Below are positions 20,282-27,981 of a DNA stretch of 32,406 nt, piece after piece. The DNA lies in the IMG/VR virus record IMGVR_UViG_3300036766_000341, positions 1-32,406 of that record. One strand, given 5' to 3'. Source of the stretch: a virus. The position numbers and the translations under genes are program-made. Each line of letters starts with the position of its first letter. Position 1 is the stretch's first letter. Below the pieces are notes generated by a model. The model was given only the letters and a program-made list of their open reading frames with translations, did not search any database and had not been told where the DNA came from.

Positions 20282-20906
20282 TCCGATTCGCGCCGCGTTG
20301 TGGACGCCAGCGAACCATTGGGCCAACCCTGCGGCGGAAGCGATCTTCGCGCGGACGGCTGCGCTGCTCGGCTGGAACATCGCCGGGGCGCCGGACGCCG
20401 ACGTGCTGTTCAACTTCCTCCGGCGTCAGCGCATCCCGTCCGATCTCTGCCCCCGCGCCATCAACATCCACCCGGCGTCGTCGAAATATCCCGGCGTCGG
20501 CGGCGCGAGTCGGGCGATATTGGAGGGTGACACGGAGTTCGGGGCGTGCGCGCACTTCGTGACGGAGCAGTACGACGAGGGGGACGTGGTGTGGGAAAGC
20601 ACCTTTCGGCTCGATGCCGGCATTTCAGCCGAGCAGCTTCTTCATGTTGCTGAAATGGCAGCGCTCGCGGTTCTCCACGAAACGATGGCAATAGTTAAGA
20701 GGCACGGCGGTCTTCGCTATGCGTGGCCGTCGGCAGATTGCCGCCCATGGCGCGGCCTCTATTGCTCGCGCGCGCAACTCAGGGAGATGATGACGGCGAG
20801 GCCTGACGGCGACGTTGATCGTGTCGTCCGCGCCTTCCGCTTCCCTGGCAAACCCGGTCCTTATGTGCGGGTCGGCAAGCACCTGTTCTCGCTGGTGACG
20901 GAATGA
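20274..20906 (+). CDS. formyltransferase-like enzyme (sugar N-formyltransferase)
   Basis: A 210-residue protein of the formyltransferase fold. Asn64, His66 and Asp101 in INIHPASSKYPGVGG and EQYDEGDVVW reproduce the N...H...D catalytic triad of ArnA, methionyl-tRNA and sugar N-formyltransferases, including the HP and KYPGVGG-type loop. The donor would be N10-formyl-tetrahydrofolate and the acceptor an amino group, here best a nucleotide amino sugar because an aminotransferase gene follows directly. It lacks the C-terminal OB-type domain of tRNA enzymes, which argues against a role in translation. GTG start with an 8-bp overlap. Confidence 0.8.
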   Translation: MPDPIRAALWTPANHWANPAAEAIFARTAALLGWNIAGAPDADVLFNFLRRQRIPSDLCPRAINIHPASSKYPGVGGASRAILEGDTEFGACAHFVTEQYDEGDVVWESTFRLDAGISAEQLLHVAEMAALAVLHETMAIVKRHGGLRYAWPSADCRPWRGLYCSRAQLREMMTARPDGDVDRVVRAFRFPGKPGPYVRVGKHLFSLVTE

Positions 20907-21925
20907 ACCTGCATCGGCCTTGGGCCAAGCAATCAACGTTGTTCGTGGAGGCGGCTGTCATCGCCGGCACGCCGCATCTGTCGGCCACGGATCAGTTGAC
21001 CGACGACCTCGCCGAGCGGTTCGGCGTGAAACGCGAGCAGGTCGTCCTGACGTGCAGCGGGACGGTCGCCCTCGGGCTGTTGTGGAATTTCGCCTCGACC
21101 GCCTCCACATGGACTGTCCGGGTCCCGGCCTACGGCTTCGTTGCGACGGCGAACGGGGTGGGCCTGGCACCGGGGAATCGAGACGTGAGACTTGTGGACG
21201 TAGACCCCGCGACGGGGTGGATGCTGGGGACGAAGTATCGTTTCCAGTGTCCCGTCGCGTTCTCCGGGACCCTAGAGTCTTTTCTCGGGTATCGCGTTGA
21301 TCCCTCCTTGGAGGTGATTCTGGACGGAGCGGCGATCCTGGGGAACGAGAGAGCGAAGAACTTCTTTCGTATTTCGTCGAGTCTAAAGGGTGTCGCCCTC
21401 TCGTTCAGCGCGACGAAGTTGATCTCCGCCGGCATGGGGGGGGCCGCGATCTTCGCCGACGCCGACACGGCTCGCGAGGCGATGTGGTTCATCCATCAAG
21501 GCGGTGACTGGGCGGCCCCCGATGGACCCGGGCAGACGCACCCCGGCACGAATCTCCGGATGGGCTACTGGCAGGCGGCGCTCGCGCTTGCTCACCTGCG
21601 CCAGATCGACGACCTCCGGGCGGCGTGTGCGGATGCCCGCGAGGTGTTCGAGGCGGCCTACGGAGACCGCCTGGTGCCGTCCGCGCCGGGCGCCTACAAC
21701 ATCGTCCGTACCGAGCGTGCGCGCTCGCTGCATGGGGTCGCGGGCGCTCGCTGGAGGCTCCACCGGGCACTCTACAACCACGCCTTCTGGAACGACCTGG
21801 GAGACGACGCGACGTTCCCCGGCGCCGCCGAGGCGGAGCGGACGTACTTGTATCTCCCCTACGGTCCGGGGGTGACCCGCGAGGACGCCGAGCGGATCGT
21901 CGAGCAACTAGGAGACCTGGCGTGA
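20903..21925 (+). CDS. DegT/DnrJ/EryC1/StrS-type sugar aminotransferase
   Basis: A 340-residue PLP enzyme, a little shorter than the usual 370-400. LTCSGTVALGL at 49-59 is the phosphate-binding turn, Asp141 in EVILDGAAILG contacts the PLP ring nitrogen, and Lys172 in LSFSATKLISAGMGG is the Schiff-base lysine. The family transfers an amino group to keto nucleotide sugars (for example ArnB makes UDP-4-amino-arabinose). The run of eight G at 21436-21443 lies just after the lysine codon; the frame is intact here. ATGA coupling with the formyltransferase gene supports one pathway: keto sugar to amino sugar to formamido sugar. Confidence 0.85.
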   Translation: MNLHRPWAKQSTLFVEAAVIAGTPHLSATDQLTDDLAERFGVKREQVVLTCSGTVALGLLWNFASTASTWTVRVPAYGFVATANGVGLAPGNRDVRLVDVDPATGWMLGTKYRFQCPVAFSGTLESFLGYRVDPSLEVILDGAAILGNERAKNFFRISSSLKGVALSFSATKLISAGMGGAAIFADADTAREAMWFIHQGGDWAAPDGPGQTHPGTNLRMGYWQAALALAHLRQIDDLRAACADAREVFEAAYGDRLVPSAPGAYNIVRTERARSLHGVAGARWRLHRALYNHAFWNDLGDDATFPGAAEAERTYLYLPYGPGVTREDAERIVEQLGDLA

Positions 21926-22620
21926 CCCAGTCGCGCTACGCCGTTGTCATGCCGACGTACATCACGGAGCGGTGGCAACTCATCATGACCCGTGCCGCCG
22001 TGGATACCCTACGAGCGACGACGGACGAGCCATTCACGCTGATCGTTCCCAATCGAGCCGGGAACTTCGAGCGGGAACTCACGGAACTCTTGGCGGACGA
22101 CCACGTCATCAGCATCCCCATCGCCGAGAGCCGTAGTGTCAACCACGACACGAACATCGGGTTCCGTCTCGCGGCCGACGAGGGTCACGAGTTCGTCATC
22201 TACACCGGCAACGACGTGTTCACCCGTCCTGGATGGCTGGAGGGCCTGAGGGAGTGCTTCGCCCACGATCCGCGCTGTGGCATCGCGACCCTGATGCCAT
22301 CGGAGAACCGGCAACTACTGCACAACCCGCGTGGAATCCAGGAGGGTGTCTACGGTCCGTTCATGATGTTCCGCGCCGGATGGGAGTTCGACGCGGACGA
22401 GTTCCCAGGCGTGTTCGGCGACACCGATTTCGTCGTGCGGCACTATCGCGAGGGGTTCCGCGCATATCGGAACAATGAACACACGATCTACCACTTCCTG
22501 CACCAGACCGCGATCTTCGGGCCGGATGCGTACCAGGCTGCTTTGACGAAGTTCAAGGCGCGGCACGACGGGTGTGGGCTGGTGGTGCAGCGGCTCCTAG
22601 CCCAAGGGGGATTGTTCTGA
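21922..22620 (+). CDS. GT2-like glycosyltransferase
   Basis: A 232-residue soluble protein. The start YAVVMPTYITERWQLIMTR and the strand-turn VIYTGNDVFTRPGWLEGL (with Asn97-Asp98 in the position of the metal-binding DxD) are the nucleotide-sugar part of a GT-A fold. A later FGDTDFVVRHYREGFRAY region is the usual acceptor-side acidic motif. There is no membrane segment, so it does not look like ArnC-type transferases, which use a polyprenyl carrier. It is likely the enzyme that transfers the cassette sugar. GTG start in a GTGA overlap. Confidence 0.75.
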   Translation: MTQSRYAVVMPTYITERWQLIMTRAAVDTLRATTDEPFTLIVPNRAGNFERELTELLADDHVISIPIAESRSVNHDTNIGFRLAADEGHEFVIYTGNDVFTRPGWLEGLRECFAHDPRCGIATLMPSENRQLLHNPRGIQEGVYGPFMMFRAGWEFDADEFPGVFGDTDFVVRHYREGFRAYRNNEHTIYHFLHQTAIFGPDAYQAALTKFKARHDGCGLVVQRLLAQGGLF

Positions 22621-23543
22621 TGGTAGACGAGCGCCTGATCCGCCACCTGCTAGCGTGCTCGGATGTGGAGGGTGCGTTGTGGGCGCTGTCCACGATCAAG
22701 GAGAATTGTCCGTGGTCGGAGACCATTGAGAGTTACATCTTCCGGCACTGGCCGCAATCGGTCGTGTGGCCGGAGAAAACGATCAAGGCCGCGCACGAAG
22801 CCATCTACGCCGAGGCCGGTCGCATCGAGGCCGCGCTGCCGGGCGTCTTCTGGACGATCCCGCAGGGGTTGCGGTATCAGCTTCTCCGGGACTTCTTGGC
22901 GGCGAGACCCGGTCGCGCCCCGTTTCGGCTCCTGGACTACGGTTGCTCGCGAGGCTTCTTCTCGACGCATCTTACGAGACTTCAGCCGCGTGGCATTTTC
23001 GTCGGTCTCGATATTGACCAGACCTCCGTGAACCAGGCGAACGCCTACGCTCAGGTGTACGCCCCCGACGTGGTTAAGGAGGGTCGCCTGTGGTTTGACC
23101 AGGGGACGAGCGAAGATGGCTGGCGGCTTTCGTGGGGCGACGACGGCTTCGATTATGTCGTCCTGATGGAGATCCTGGAGCACGTCCCGGACGCCAAGGC
23201 ACTGCTCGATTGGGCGTGGGACCGGCTGCTCCCGGACGGCCAGGCGTTCGTCACCGTCCCGCTCGGTCCGGTCGAGTACCTGATGTGGCTGCGGGAACCG
23301 CACCGCAAACGCGAGCATATCCGGGAACTCCGGGAAGATACCCTCCGGCTCATGTTCCTGGGAGCTCGAGACGTGGAGGTGCAGACCTACGAGACGGGCG
23401 AGTGCCCCGTGACGGGGCTGAAAGTCGGCACCACGGTCGCGACGTTCCGTAAATCCGAGACGCGTCCGACATTCGCGCGGGATCTCTCGGCCGTGTTGTC
23501 CGTCGCGGTCCCCGAAGGGGCGAGATTGTCCCTCCCGACGTAG
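22620..23543 (+). CDS. class I SAM-dependent methyltransferase
   Basis: A 307-residue protein whose ATG overlaps the stop of the glycosyltransferase (TGATG) with AAGGGGGA as ribosome-binding site. Residues 1-95 form a helical N-terminal extension. LLDYGCSRGFFSTHL at 104-118 is SAM motif I, followed by FVGLDID, FDYVVLMEILEHVP (about 178-191) and GQAFVTVPLGP, the Methyltransf_23/11 pattern. It closes the cassette and probably O-methylates a sugar or the acceptor. It is similar in plan to the methyltransferase domain of the fusion gene at 30517. Confidence 0.82.
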   Translation: MVDERLIRHLLACSDVEGALWALSTIKENCPWSETIESYIFRHWPQSVVWPEKTIKAAHEAIYAEAGRIEAALPGVFWTIPQGLRYQLLRDFLAARPGRAPFRLLDYGCSRGFFSTHLTRLQPRGIFVGLDIDQTSVNQANAYAQVYAPDVVKEGRLWFDQGTSEDGWRLSWGDDGFDYVVLMEILEHVPDAKALLDWAWDRLLPDGQAFVTVPLGPVEYLMWLREPHRKREHIRELREDTLRLMFLGARDVEVQTYETGECPVTGLKVGTTVATFRKSETRPTFARDLSAVLSVAVPEGARLSLPT

Positions 23544-23593
23544 GTTTAATCTTTAATTATTCAGGGACGCGACGCGGGCTTAGTATTGGCCCC
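23544..23593 (+). promoter_or_regulatory. AT-rich gap before the capsid protease, possible promoter
   Basis: A 50-bp gap with TTTAATCTTTAATTATTC (23545-23562), strikingly AT-rich for this genome, and TAGTAT at 23581-23586 (4 of 6 to TATAAT). No strong -35 is present. It may hold the late promoter that restores capsid-gene transcription downstream of the inserted cassette. Confidence 0.3.
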
Positions 23594-24736
23594 GTGAGTA
23601 TCGTCATCAAGAATGCCATGTCCCCGAGCGCCACGCCCAACAGCGTGGACATCTCGGGCGTCGAGGTCTTCCGGGTGGGAACCTGGAACGGGAATACCTA
23701 CTCGTCCGAGGATCTGGACGATATCGTTGCCGCTTTCGGCGAGATCGGTTGGAAGCCTCCCCTCAAACTCGGGCACTCCGAGGACGACTCGGCCCCGGCC
23801 TATGGCTGGGTCGAGGGGCTGCGGCGGGTCGGTGATTGGCTGGTCGCGGACCTGTCCGCAGTACCCTCCGGCATGGCCGAGCAAATCCGGGAGCGCCGGT
23901 ACGACGCCGTCTCCGCCGAGATCTTCCACAATCTCAACCTGAACGGGAAGAAGTACCGTCGCGCCCTCCGCGCCGTTGCCCTGTTGGGGGCCATCACCCC
24001 CGGGGTTGACGGTCTCAAGCCGCTCTCCCAGGCGCTCAGCATGGCCAAGGGCGCCCAGTTCGAATCGATGAACGCCTATTCTCTAACCAGTAAGGAGCAC
24101 GCCCCCATGGCCGACGAAGCGAAGAAGCCCGACCCGGTCATCGTGCCGGCCGTTGTTCCGGCGAAGGAGCCCGAGATCGCGGATCTCAAGCAGTTCCGCG
24201 ATATGCAGGCGCAGAACGCCGCGCTGGCCGCGACGGTCGAAAAGCTGTCGGCCGACATCGTGAAGTTCGCCGGCCTGGCCGATCAGGTCACCGATCTGAA
24301 GAAACAGGCCGAGGCCGCCAACGAGGCGCGCCGGATCGAGAAAGTCTCCGGCAAGGTCAACGAGATCGTGATCCCGGCGTATCGGCCATTCTTCGCCGCG
24401 ATGTACGACCTAGCGACCAAGCACGAGACGACCCTGGTGAAGTTCACGGCCAGCGACGGCAAGGAGACCAAGGTGACGGAGATCTCCCCGGTCGCCGCGC
24501 TCGACGGACTCGCCGAGGTCATCAACCGCCATGCCAAGCGGCTCTTCACCGAGATGACGGGCAAAAGCGTGCTGCCCCGCGATGACGCGGCCATCATGGA
24601 GCGCGCGGCCGACGAGGTCGATCGCCTCACGAAGAAGCTGATCGGCGAGGGCAAAGTCAAGAACTACAAGGAGGGGATGGACGCGGTCCTCGCGGCCGAC
24701 CCTGACCTGAAGCAGCGCTACGCGGCGCGGCAGTAG
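23594..24736 (+). CDS. Mu I-like prohead protease with C-terminal scaffold domain
   Basis: A 380-residue protein. Residues 20-145 are the protease: PLKLGHSEDD (56-64, catalytic-type His61), PAYGWVEGLRRVGDWLVADL, RRYDAVSAEIFHNL (101-114, with Ser107) and YRRALRAVALLGAITPGVDGL. This matches the phage Mu protease I family, which cleaves the scaffold during prohead maturation. Residues 172-380 are helical and charged (MADEAKKPDPVIVPAVVPAK, long coiled-coil stretches), typical scaffold. GTG start; a possible in-frame ATG at 23618 (NAMSPSAT) is less favoured. It resumes the canonical head gene order after the cassette. Confidence 0.9.
   Translation: MSIVIKNAMSPSATPNSVDISGVEVFRVGTWNGNTYSSEDLDDIVAAFGEIGWKPPLKLGHSEDDSAPAYGWVEGLRRVGDWLVADLSAVPSGMAEQIRERRYDAVSAEIFHNLNLNGKKYRRALRAVALLGAITPGVDGLKPLSQALSMAKGAQFESMNAYSLTSKEHAPMADEAKKPDPVIVPAVVPAKEPEIADLKQFRDMQAQNAALAATVEKLSADIVKFAGLADQVTDLKKQAEAANEARRIEKVSGKVNEIVIPAYRPFFAAMYDLATKHETTLVKFTASDGKETKVTEISPVAALDGLAEVINRHAKRLFTEMTGKSVLPRDDAAIMERAADEVDRLTKKLIGEGKVKNYKEGMDAVLAADPDLKQRYAARQ
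24107..24736 (+). CDS. nested internal-start scaffold protein
   Basis: Inside the protease gene, in the same frame, the ATG at 24107 is preceded by AAGGAG (24092-24097) at nine nt, a near-perfect ribosome-binding site. The product is the last 209 residues (MADEAKKPDPV...): the helical scaffold without the protease. Mu (I/Z) and lambda (C/Nu3) use the same arrangement to make excess scaffold. Confidence 0.75.
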   Translation: MADEAKKPDPVIVPAVVPAKEPEIADLKQFRDMQAQNAALAATVEKLSADIVKFAGLADQVTDLKKQAEAANEARRIEKVSGKVNEIVIPAYRPFFAAMYDLATKHETTLVKFTASDGKETKVTEISPVAALDGLAEVINRHAKRLFTEMTGKSVLPRDDAAIMERAADEVDRLTKKLIGEGKVKNYKEGMDAVLAADPDLKQRYAARQ

Positions 24737-24755
24737 TCGAGGAGGAACCCAGACG

Positions 24756-25145
24756 ATGGCATCCGGAACTTTCGGCGACCAGGTCCGCATCAGCCTCCAG
24801 GCGGCGGCGTCGCTTACCGCGCAGCAGTTTCACATCGTTCGCATCTCGGCGGCCAACCAGTGCAACGTCGCGTCGAACGCCCTCGGGCAGACGACCGTCG
24901 GCGTGCTCCAGAATAAGCCGGCGATCAACCAAGCGGCCGAGATCGCGATCTTCGGCGAGACCAAGCTCGTGGCCGGCGCGGCTATCGCCACGGTTGGAGA
25001 CTACATCTCGACGAACGGGTCCGGTCGGGCCATCGCGGCTGTCTCGGGCAGTGCCGTCATGGGCATGGCCCTGACGAACCCAGGGGCGGACGGCGAGATC
25101 TTCCGGGCCGTCGTCTTCCCGCCGTACTTCACCGGCAATCTGTAG
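24756..25145 (+). CDS. head decoration / minor capsid protein
   Basis: A 129-residue protein with a strong GAGGAGG ribosome-binding site. It is beta-rich with little charge and repeated small residues (GDQVRISLQAAASLTAQQF, then VGVLQNKPAINQAAEIAIFG and GMALTNPGADGEIFRAVVF). The size and the KPAINQAAEIAIFGETKLV block fit DUF2190-type or head-stabilising decoration proteins, which trimerise on the capsid surface. Location between the protease/scaffold and major capsid genes supports this. It is a candidate acceptor of the cassette sugar (inference). Confidence 0.75.
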   Translation: MASGTFGDQVRISLQAAASLTAQQFHIVRISAANQCNVASNALGQTTVGVLQNKPAINQAAEIAIFGETKLVAGAAIATVGDYISTNGSGRAIAAVSGSAVMGMALTNPGADGEIFRAVVFPPYFTGNL

Positions 25146-25154
25146 GAGGCAGCG

Positions 25155-26162
25155 ATGCTCGACGATCTGGTACGGAAGTACGCGGGCTCGTACCCCACGG
25201 AGGCCGATGGTCACGTTGACCGGGCGCTGTCCAATCTCGCCATCATGGCGTTCGATATCGGGGAGGCGGGCCTGGTCGGGAATGCCCTACTCCCGGTGGT
25301 GCCGGCGGATTTTCAGTCCGACAAGTATTTCGTCATCGAGAAGGATGCCTTCCGCCGGGTGCCGGATCAGACCCTCCGGGCGCCGGGCACGCGCGCCAAG
25401 TCGATCCAGTTCAAGGTGTCGTCGGACAGCTTCTTCTGCAAGAACTACGCGCTCTCCCACGAGACCCCGCTGGAGTCCATCCGCAACGCCGACACGGCGA
25501 TCAGGTTCCGCGAGAACGCATCGGCCCTCGTGGTCCGCGCGCTACTCCTGGACCAGGAGCGTCGTATCGCCAACCTAGTCACATCGATCAGCAACATCGG
25601 CTCCGGCGTCGCCCTGACGGGAACGGCCAAGTGGTCGGATTTCGCCAATTCCAATCCATTGGCCGATATCAACACGGCCCACGCGTTCATCCGCAATGCC
25701 ACGGGTCTGCTGCCCAACACGGCGGTGATCGATTGGGACACCATGATGGTGCTCCGCCGTCACCCGCAACTCCTGGACTTCCACAAGTTCACGAGCGGCG
25801 GCGAACTGGCGGACAGCCAAATCCGGGACTTCCTCAAGGTCCAGACGTTGCTGGTCGCCCAGGGCACCATCCAGATGGACAACGAGTTCACTCCGGGGGT
25901 CACGGAGACGGCGTCGGTCGTATCGATCTGGGGCAACACCGTCCTGTTCGCCCGCACCGGGCCGAACACCGGGCTCCAGAGCCAGACGTTCGGGCTCCGC
26001 TTCCGCTGGCAGCCCGACGTGTTCCCCGCGAACATGGCCGTGGCGGTCAACCAGGACACCGGTCCGGGTCGGCCGAAGGTCGAGATCGTCGAGGCCGGGT
26101 ACTACCAGGACGAGAAGGTGGTCGCCCGCGATCTGGCCTACGCTCTCACGACCGTCCTGTAG
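25155..26162 (+). CDS. major capsid protein
   Basis: A 335-residue protein with AGGAGG seven nt before the ATG, one of the strongest ribosome-binding sites here, as expected for the most abundant virion protein. Size and position after protease and decoration genes match Mu-like HK97-fold major capsid proteins. Features include the N-arm (MLDDLVRKYAGSYPTEADGH), the E-loop-like VIEKDAFRRVPDQTLRAPGT, and the core with NTAVIDWDTMMVLRRHPQLL and LFARTGPNTGLQSQTFGLRF. No obvious N-terminal delta domain, which fits a separate scaffold. Confidence 0.88.
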   Translation: MLDDLVRKYAGSYPTEADGHVDRALSNLAIMAFDIGEAGLVGNALLPVVPADFQSDKYFVIEKDAFRRVPDQTLRAPGTRAKSIQFKVSSDSFFCKNYALSHETPLESIRNADTAIRFRENASALVVRALLLDQERRIANLVTSISNIGSGVALTGTAKWSDFANSNPLADINTAHAFIRNATGLLPNTAVIDWDTMMVLRRHPQLLDFHKFTSGGELADSQIRDFLKVQTLLVAQGTIQMDNEFTPGVTETASVVSIWGNTVLFARTGPNTGLQSQTFGLRFRWQPDVFPANMAVAVNQDTGPGRPKVEIVEAGYYQDEKVVARDLAYALTTVL

Positions 26163-26172
26163 GCGCGCCATC

Positions 26173-26427
26173 ATGGAGCGCATCTTCACCCGGGACGTGG
26201 GGCGGTTCAAGAAGGGCGAGGCTCGCGATTGGCCCTGGAATACCTGGACGCAGTTCGGGGACCCGGCGAGCTTCTCGACCACGGCCGGCGAACTCGCGTC
26301 CTCCCTAACGGTGGCGCGGCCCATCCCATCAACCACGCTACTGGCCGACTCATCGCCGGTACGGCGCGGTCGCCCGGTCGGCTCCAAGAACAAGAGGGAG
26401 AAGGTCGATGCCCGGCAGACCGCTTGA
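26173..26427 (+). CDS. small virion-region protein (84 aa)
   Basis: Starts MERIFTRDVGRFKKGEARDW. The first 35 residues form a small beta-type domain (WPWNTWTQFGD), then a Ser/Thr-rich stretch and a basic tail (RRGRPVGSKNKREKVDAR). The basic tail could bind DNA or the inner capsid. The position after the major capsid gene fits a head-completion or neck component, but no family is recognised. It ends 20 bp into the next gene. Confidence 0.6.
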   Translation: MERIFTRDVGRFKKGEARDWPWNTWTQFGDPASFSTTAGELASSLTVARPIPSTTLLADSSPVRRGRPVGSKNKREKVDARQTA

Positions 26428-26734
26428 GGAACTCTTCGGCCCCCATTTCAGGGGTCCGCCGCTAACCCAGCTCACGACGCTCGGCGCGTGGGCCGGGCGC
26501 ACATCCCTCGGCTCGGCGCAGGCTTCCGTCACGGTCTCGACGGCGGTGGTCAACTCGGACAGCGTCTTCATGATCGCGTCGAATCCCGGGTCCGTCGGGG
26601 TTGGCGCCAACTCCGGCGGTGCCGTCGTTGTCAACTCGATCGTGTCGGGTGTCAGTTTCGCCCTGGCCCGCGCGACGGCCGTCGGAGCGCCTTGGGATTC
26701 CACCGTCAGTTGGATGATCTGGCGGACCTCGTAG
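26408..26734 (+). CDS. small structural-type protein (108 aa)
   Basis: ATG at 26408 with GGGAGAAGG upstream inside the previous gene. After a short N-terminal region (MPGRPLEELFGPHFRGPPL) it is a beta-rich, Ser/Val-rich domain (QASVTVSTAVVNSDSVFMI, then GGAVVVNSIVSGVSFALARA and WDSTVSWMIWRTS). This looks like a small beta-sandwich of virion decoration or fibre proteins. No named family. Confidence 0.55.
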   Translation: MPGRPLEELFGPHFRGPPLTQLTTLGAWAGRTSLGSAQASVTVSTAVVNSDSVFMIASNPGSVGVGANSGGAVVVNSIVSGVSFALARATAVGAPWDSTVSWMIWRTS

Positions 26735-26747
26735 CGGGGGCCGCTCG

Positions 26748-27083
26748 GTGGCGTTCAACCAAAACATCTTCGTCACGGTCGCGAGCGGAGGAACGCTGTC
26801 CGCGCCATTCAATATCGCGCGTATCGGCGAGGTCTCGATTTTCGCACCGACCGTCAACTCGGCGGCGATGTTCCTTCAGACCGGATTCCAGAATGCGGCG
26901 GGATCGCTCCGGCGGGCCTGGAAGGAGGATGGCACGGCTCAATGGACATGGCTGCTCGCGGCCGGCTCGGCCTCGCTCACCATGACGCGGGTGTTGGGCG
27001 GGCACGATTGGGCCGCGATCGAGCTGACGCAGGCGCAGTCCACCGACACCCGTACCTTCGTCGTCAGCGTGAAGGGGTACTAG
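26748..27083 (+). CDS. small beta-rich structural-type protein (111 aa)
   Basis: GTG start (MAFNQNIFVTVASGGTLSAP). Alternating strands with IARIGEVSIFAPTVNSAAMF, LLAAGSASLTMTRVLG and TFVVSVKGY resemble its neighbour at 26408 in style, so the two could be related beta-sandwich proteins. Function unknown; the context suggests a virion surface component. Confidence 0.55.
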   Translation: MAFNQNIFVTVASGGTLSAPFNIARIGEVSIFAPTVNSAAMFLQTGFQNAAGSLRRAWKEDGTAQWTWLLAAGSASLTMTRVLGGHDWAAIELTQAQSTDTRTFVVSVKGY

Positions 27084-27086
27084 GTC

Positions 27087-27575
27087 GTGCGAGAGTTCAG
27101 GGACTACCTGTCGATCAAGGAGACCGTCATCGTCCAGGTCTTCCGGGCCAACGACGGGCCGGAGGGCGGATGGCTGCCACCCGAGGACGTCGAGGTCCAG
27201 GACCTCGTGGTCACGGCGGGCCGGACGTTCCTGGCGCAGCGCATTGGGGCCAACGTCAATTCGCCGATGGCCTATATGGCGGTCGGGTCGGGATCGACGG
27301 CGGCGGCATTGGCCGACACAGGATTGTTGTCGGAGCAGAAGCGGAAGTTGCTGGCGGTCAATTCCGCTCTGTCCAACAACGTCTACACGGCGACCGCGAC
27401 GTTCGGTGGCGCGGCCGATACGTTGACCGGCGTGGTGCTCCAGGAGGGCGGCGTCCTGAACCACGCGTCGTCCGGGCAGGGCACGCTGTTTCAGCGAGTG
27501 ACCTTCTCGTCCGTCACCCTGACCGATAGCGATCTCCTCAACCTGACCCTGACGACGAACGTCGGATCGAGTTAG
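27087..27575 (+). CDS. phage virion protein with VGSGSTAAA motif (162 aa)
   Basis: GTG start shortly after the previous stop. The sequence YMAVGSGSTAAALADTGLLS and later GVVLQEGGVLNHASSGQGTL is a pattern I recognise from small phage structural proteins near the tail-fibre end of late operons, annotated as hypothetical or as fibre-associated. The fold is probably beta-sandwich with trailing strands (TFSSVTLTDSDLLNLTLTT). The exact role cannot be fixed. Confidence 0.6.
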   Translation: MREFRDYLSIKETVIVQVFRANDGPEGGWLPPEDVEVQDLVVTAGRTFLAQRIGANVNSPMAYMAVGSGSTAAALADTGLLSEQKRKLLAVNSALSNNVYTATATFGGAADTLTGVVLQEGGVLNHASSGQGTLFQRVTFSSVTLTDSDLLNLTLTTNVGSS

Positions 27576-27586
27576 GCGGGGGCCGC

Positions 27587-27979
27587 ATGGCCGACCTCCT
27601 GCATCGCACGACGAAGCGGCTACTGCTCTCGGTCAACACGCCCACCTATGTGCCCGCATGGCGCAAGGGCGAACCCGCGCCGGAGGATGGCGATTGGATC
27701 GTCAACCCGGATCTAGCGGCCGTGAAAGGCCTGCCGACTAAGTATTGGCGGCTCGACGGCAACAAGGTGTCGCCGATGGATGACGCCGAGCAGGCGGCTG
27801 TGGATCAGGCCGAGGCCGATGCACGGAAGGCCGATGCCATCGCGGCCAGTAAGGCGGCGCTCACCGACGACCGCCTCACGCGCGCCATCGTCAAGGTGAT
27901 CGCCGATCATGCTGGCGGCGGCAAGACGGCGGACGACATCAAGGCGGCCATCGGCGCCGCGATCGACGCGGAGGCCTAG
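27587..27979 (+). CDS. phage hypothetical protein, fibre-region (130 aa)
   Basis: The N-terminal half (LSVNTPTYVPAWRKGEPAPE, then DGDWIVNPDLAAVKGLPTKY and WRLDGNKVSPMDDAEQAAVD) is a small beta domain seen in many phage tail-region hypotheticals. From about residue 65 it becomes a long Ala/Asp/Lys-rich helix (EADARKADAIAASKAALTDD), probably a coiled-coil stalk. The combination suggests a connecting or assembly protein for an elongated virion structure. Confidence 0.6.
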   Translation: MADLLHRTTKRLLLSVNTPTYVPAWRKGEPAPEDGDWIVNPDLAAVKGLPTKYWRLDGNKVSPMDDAEQAAVDQAEADARKADAIAASKAALTDDRLTRAIVKVIADHAGGGKTADDIKAAIGAAIDAEA

Positions 27980-27981
27980 CG

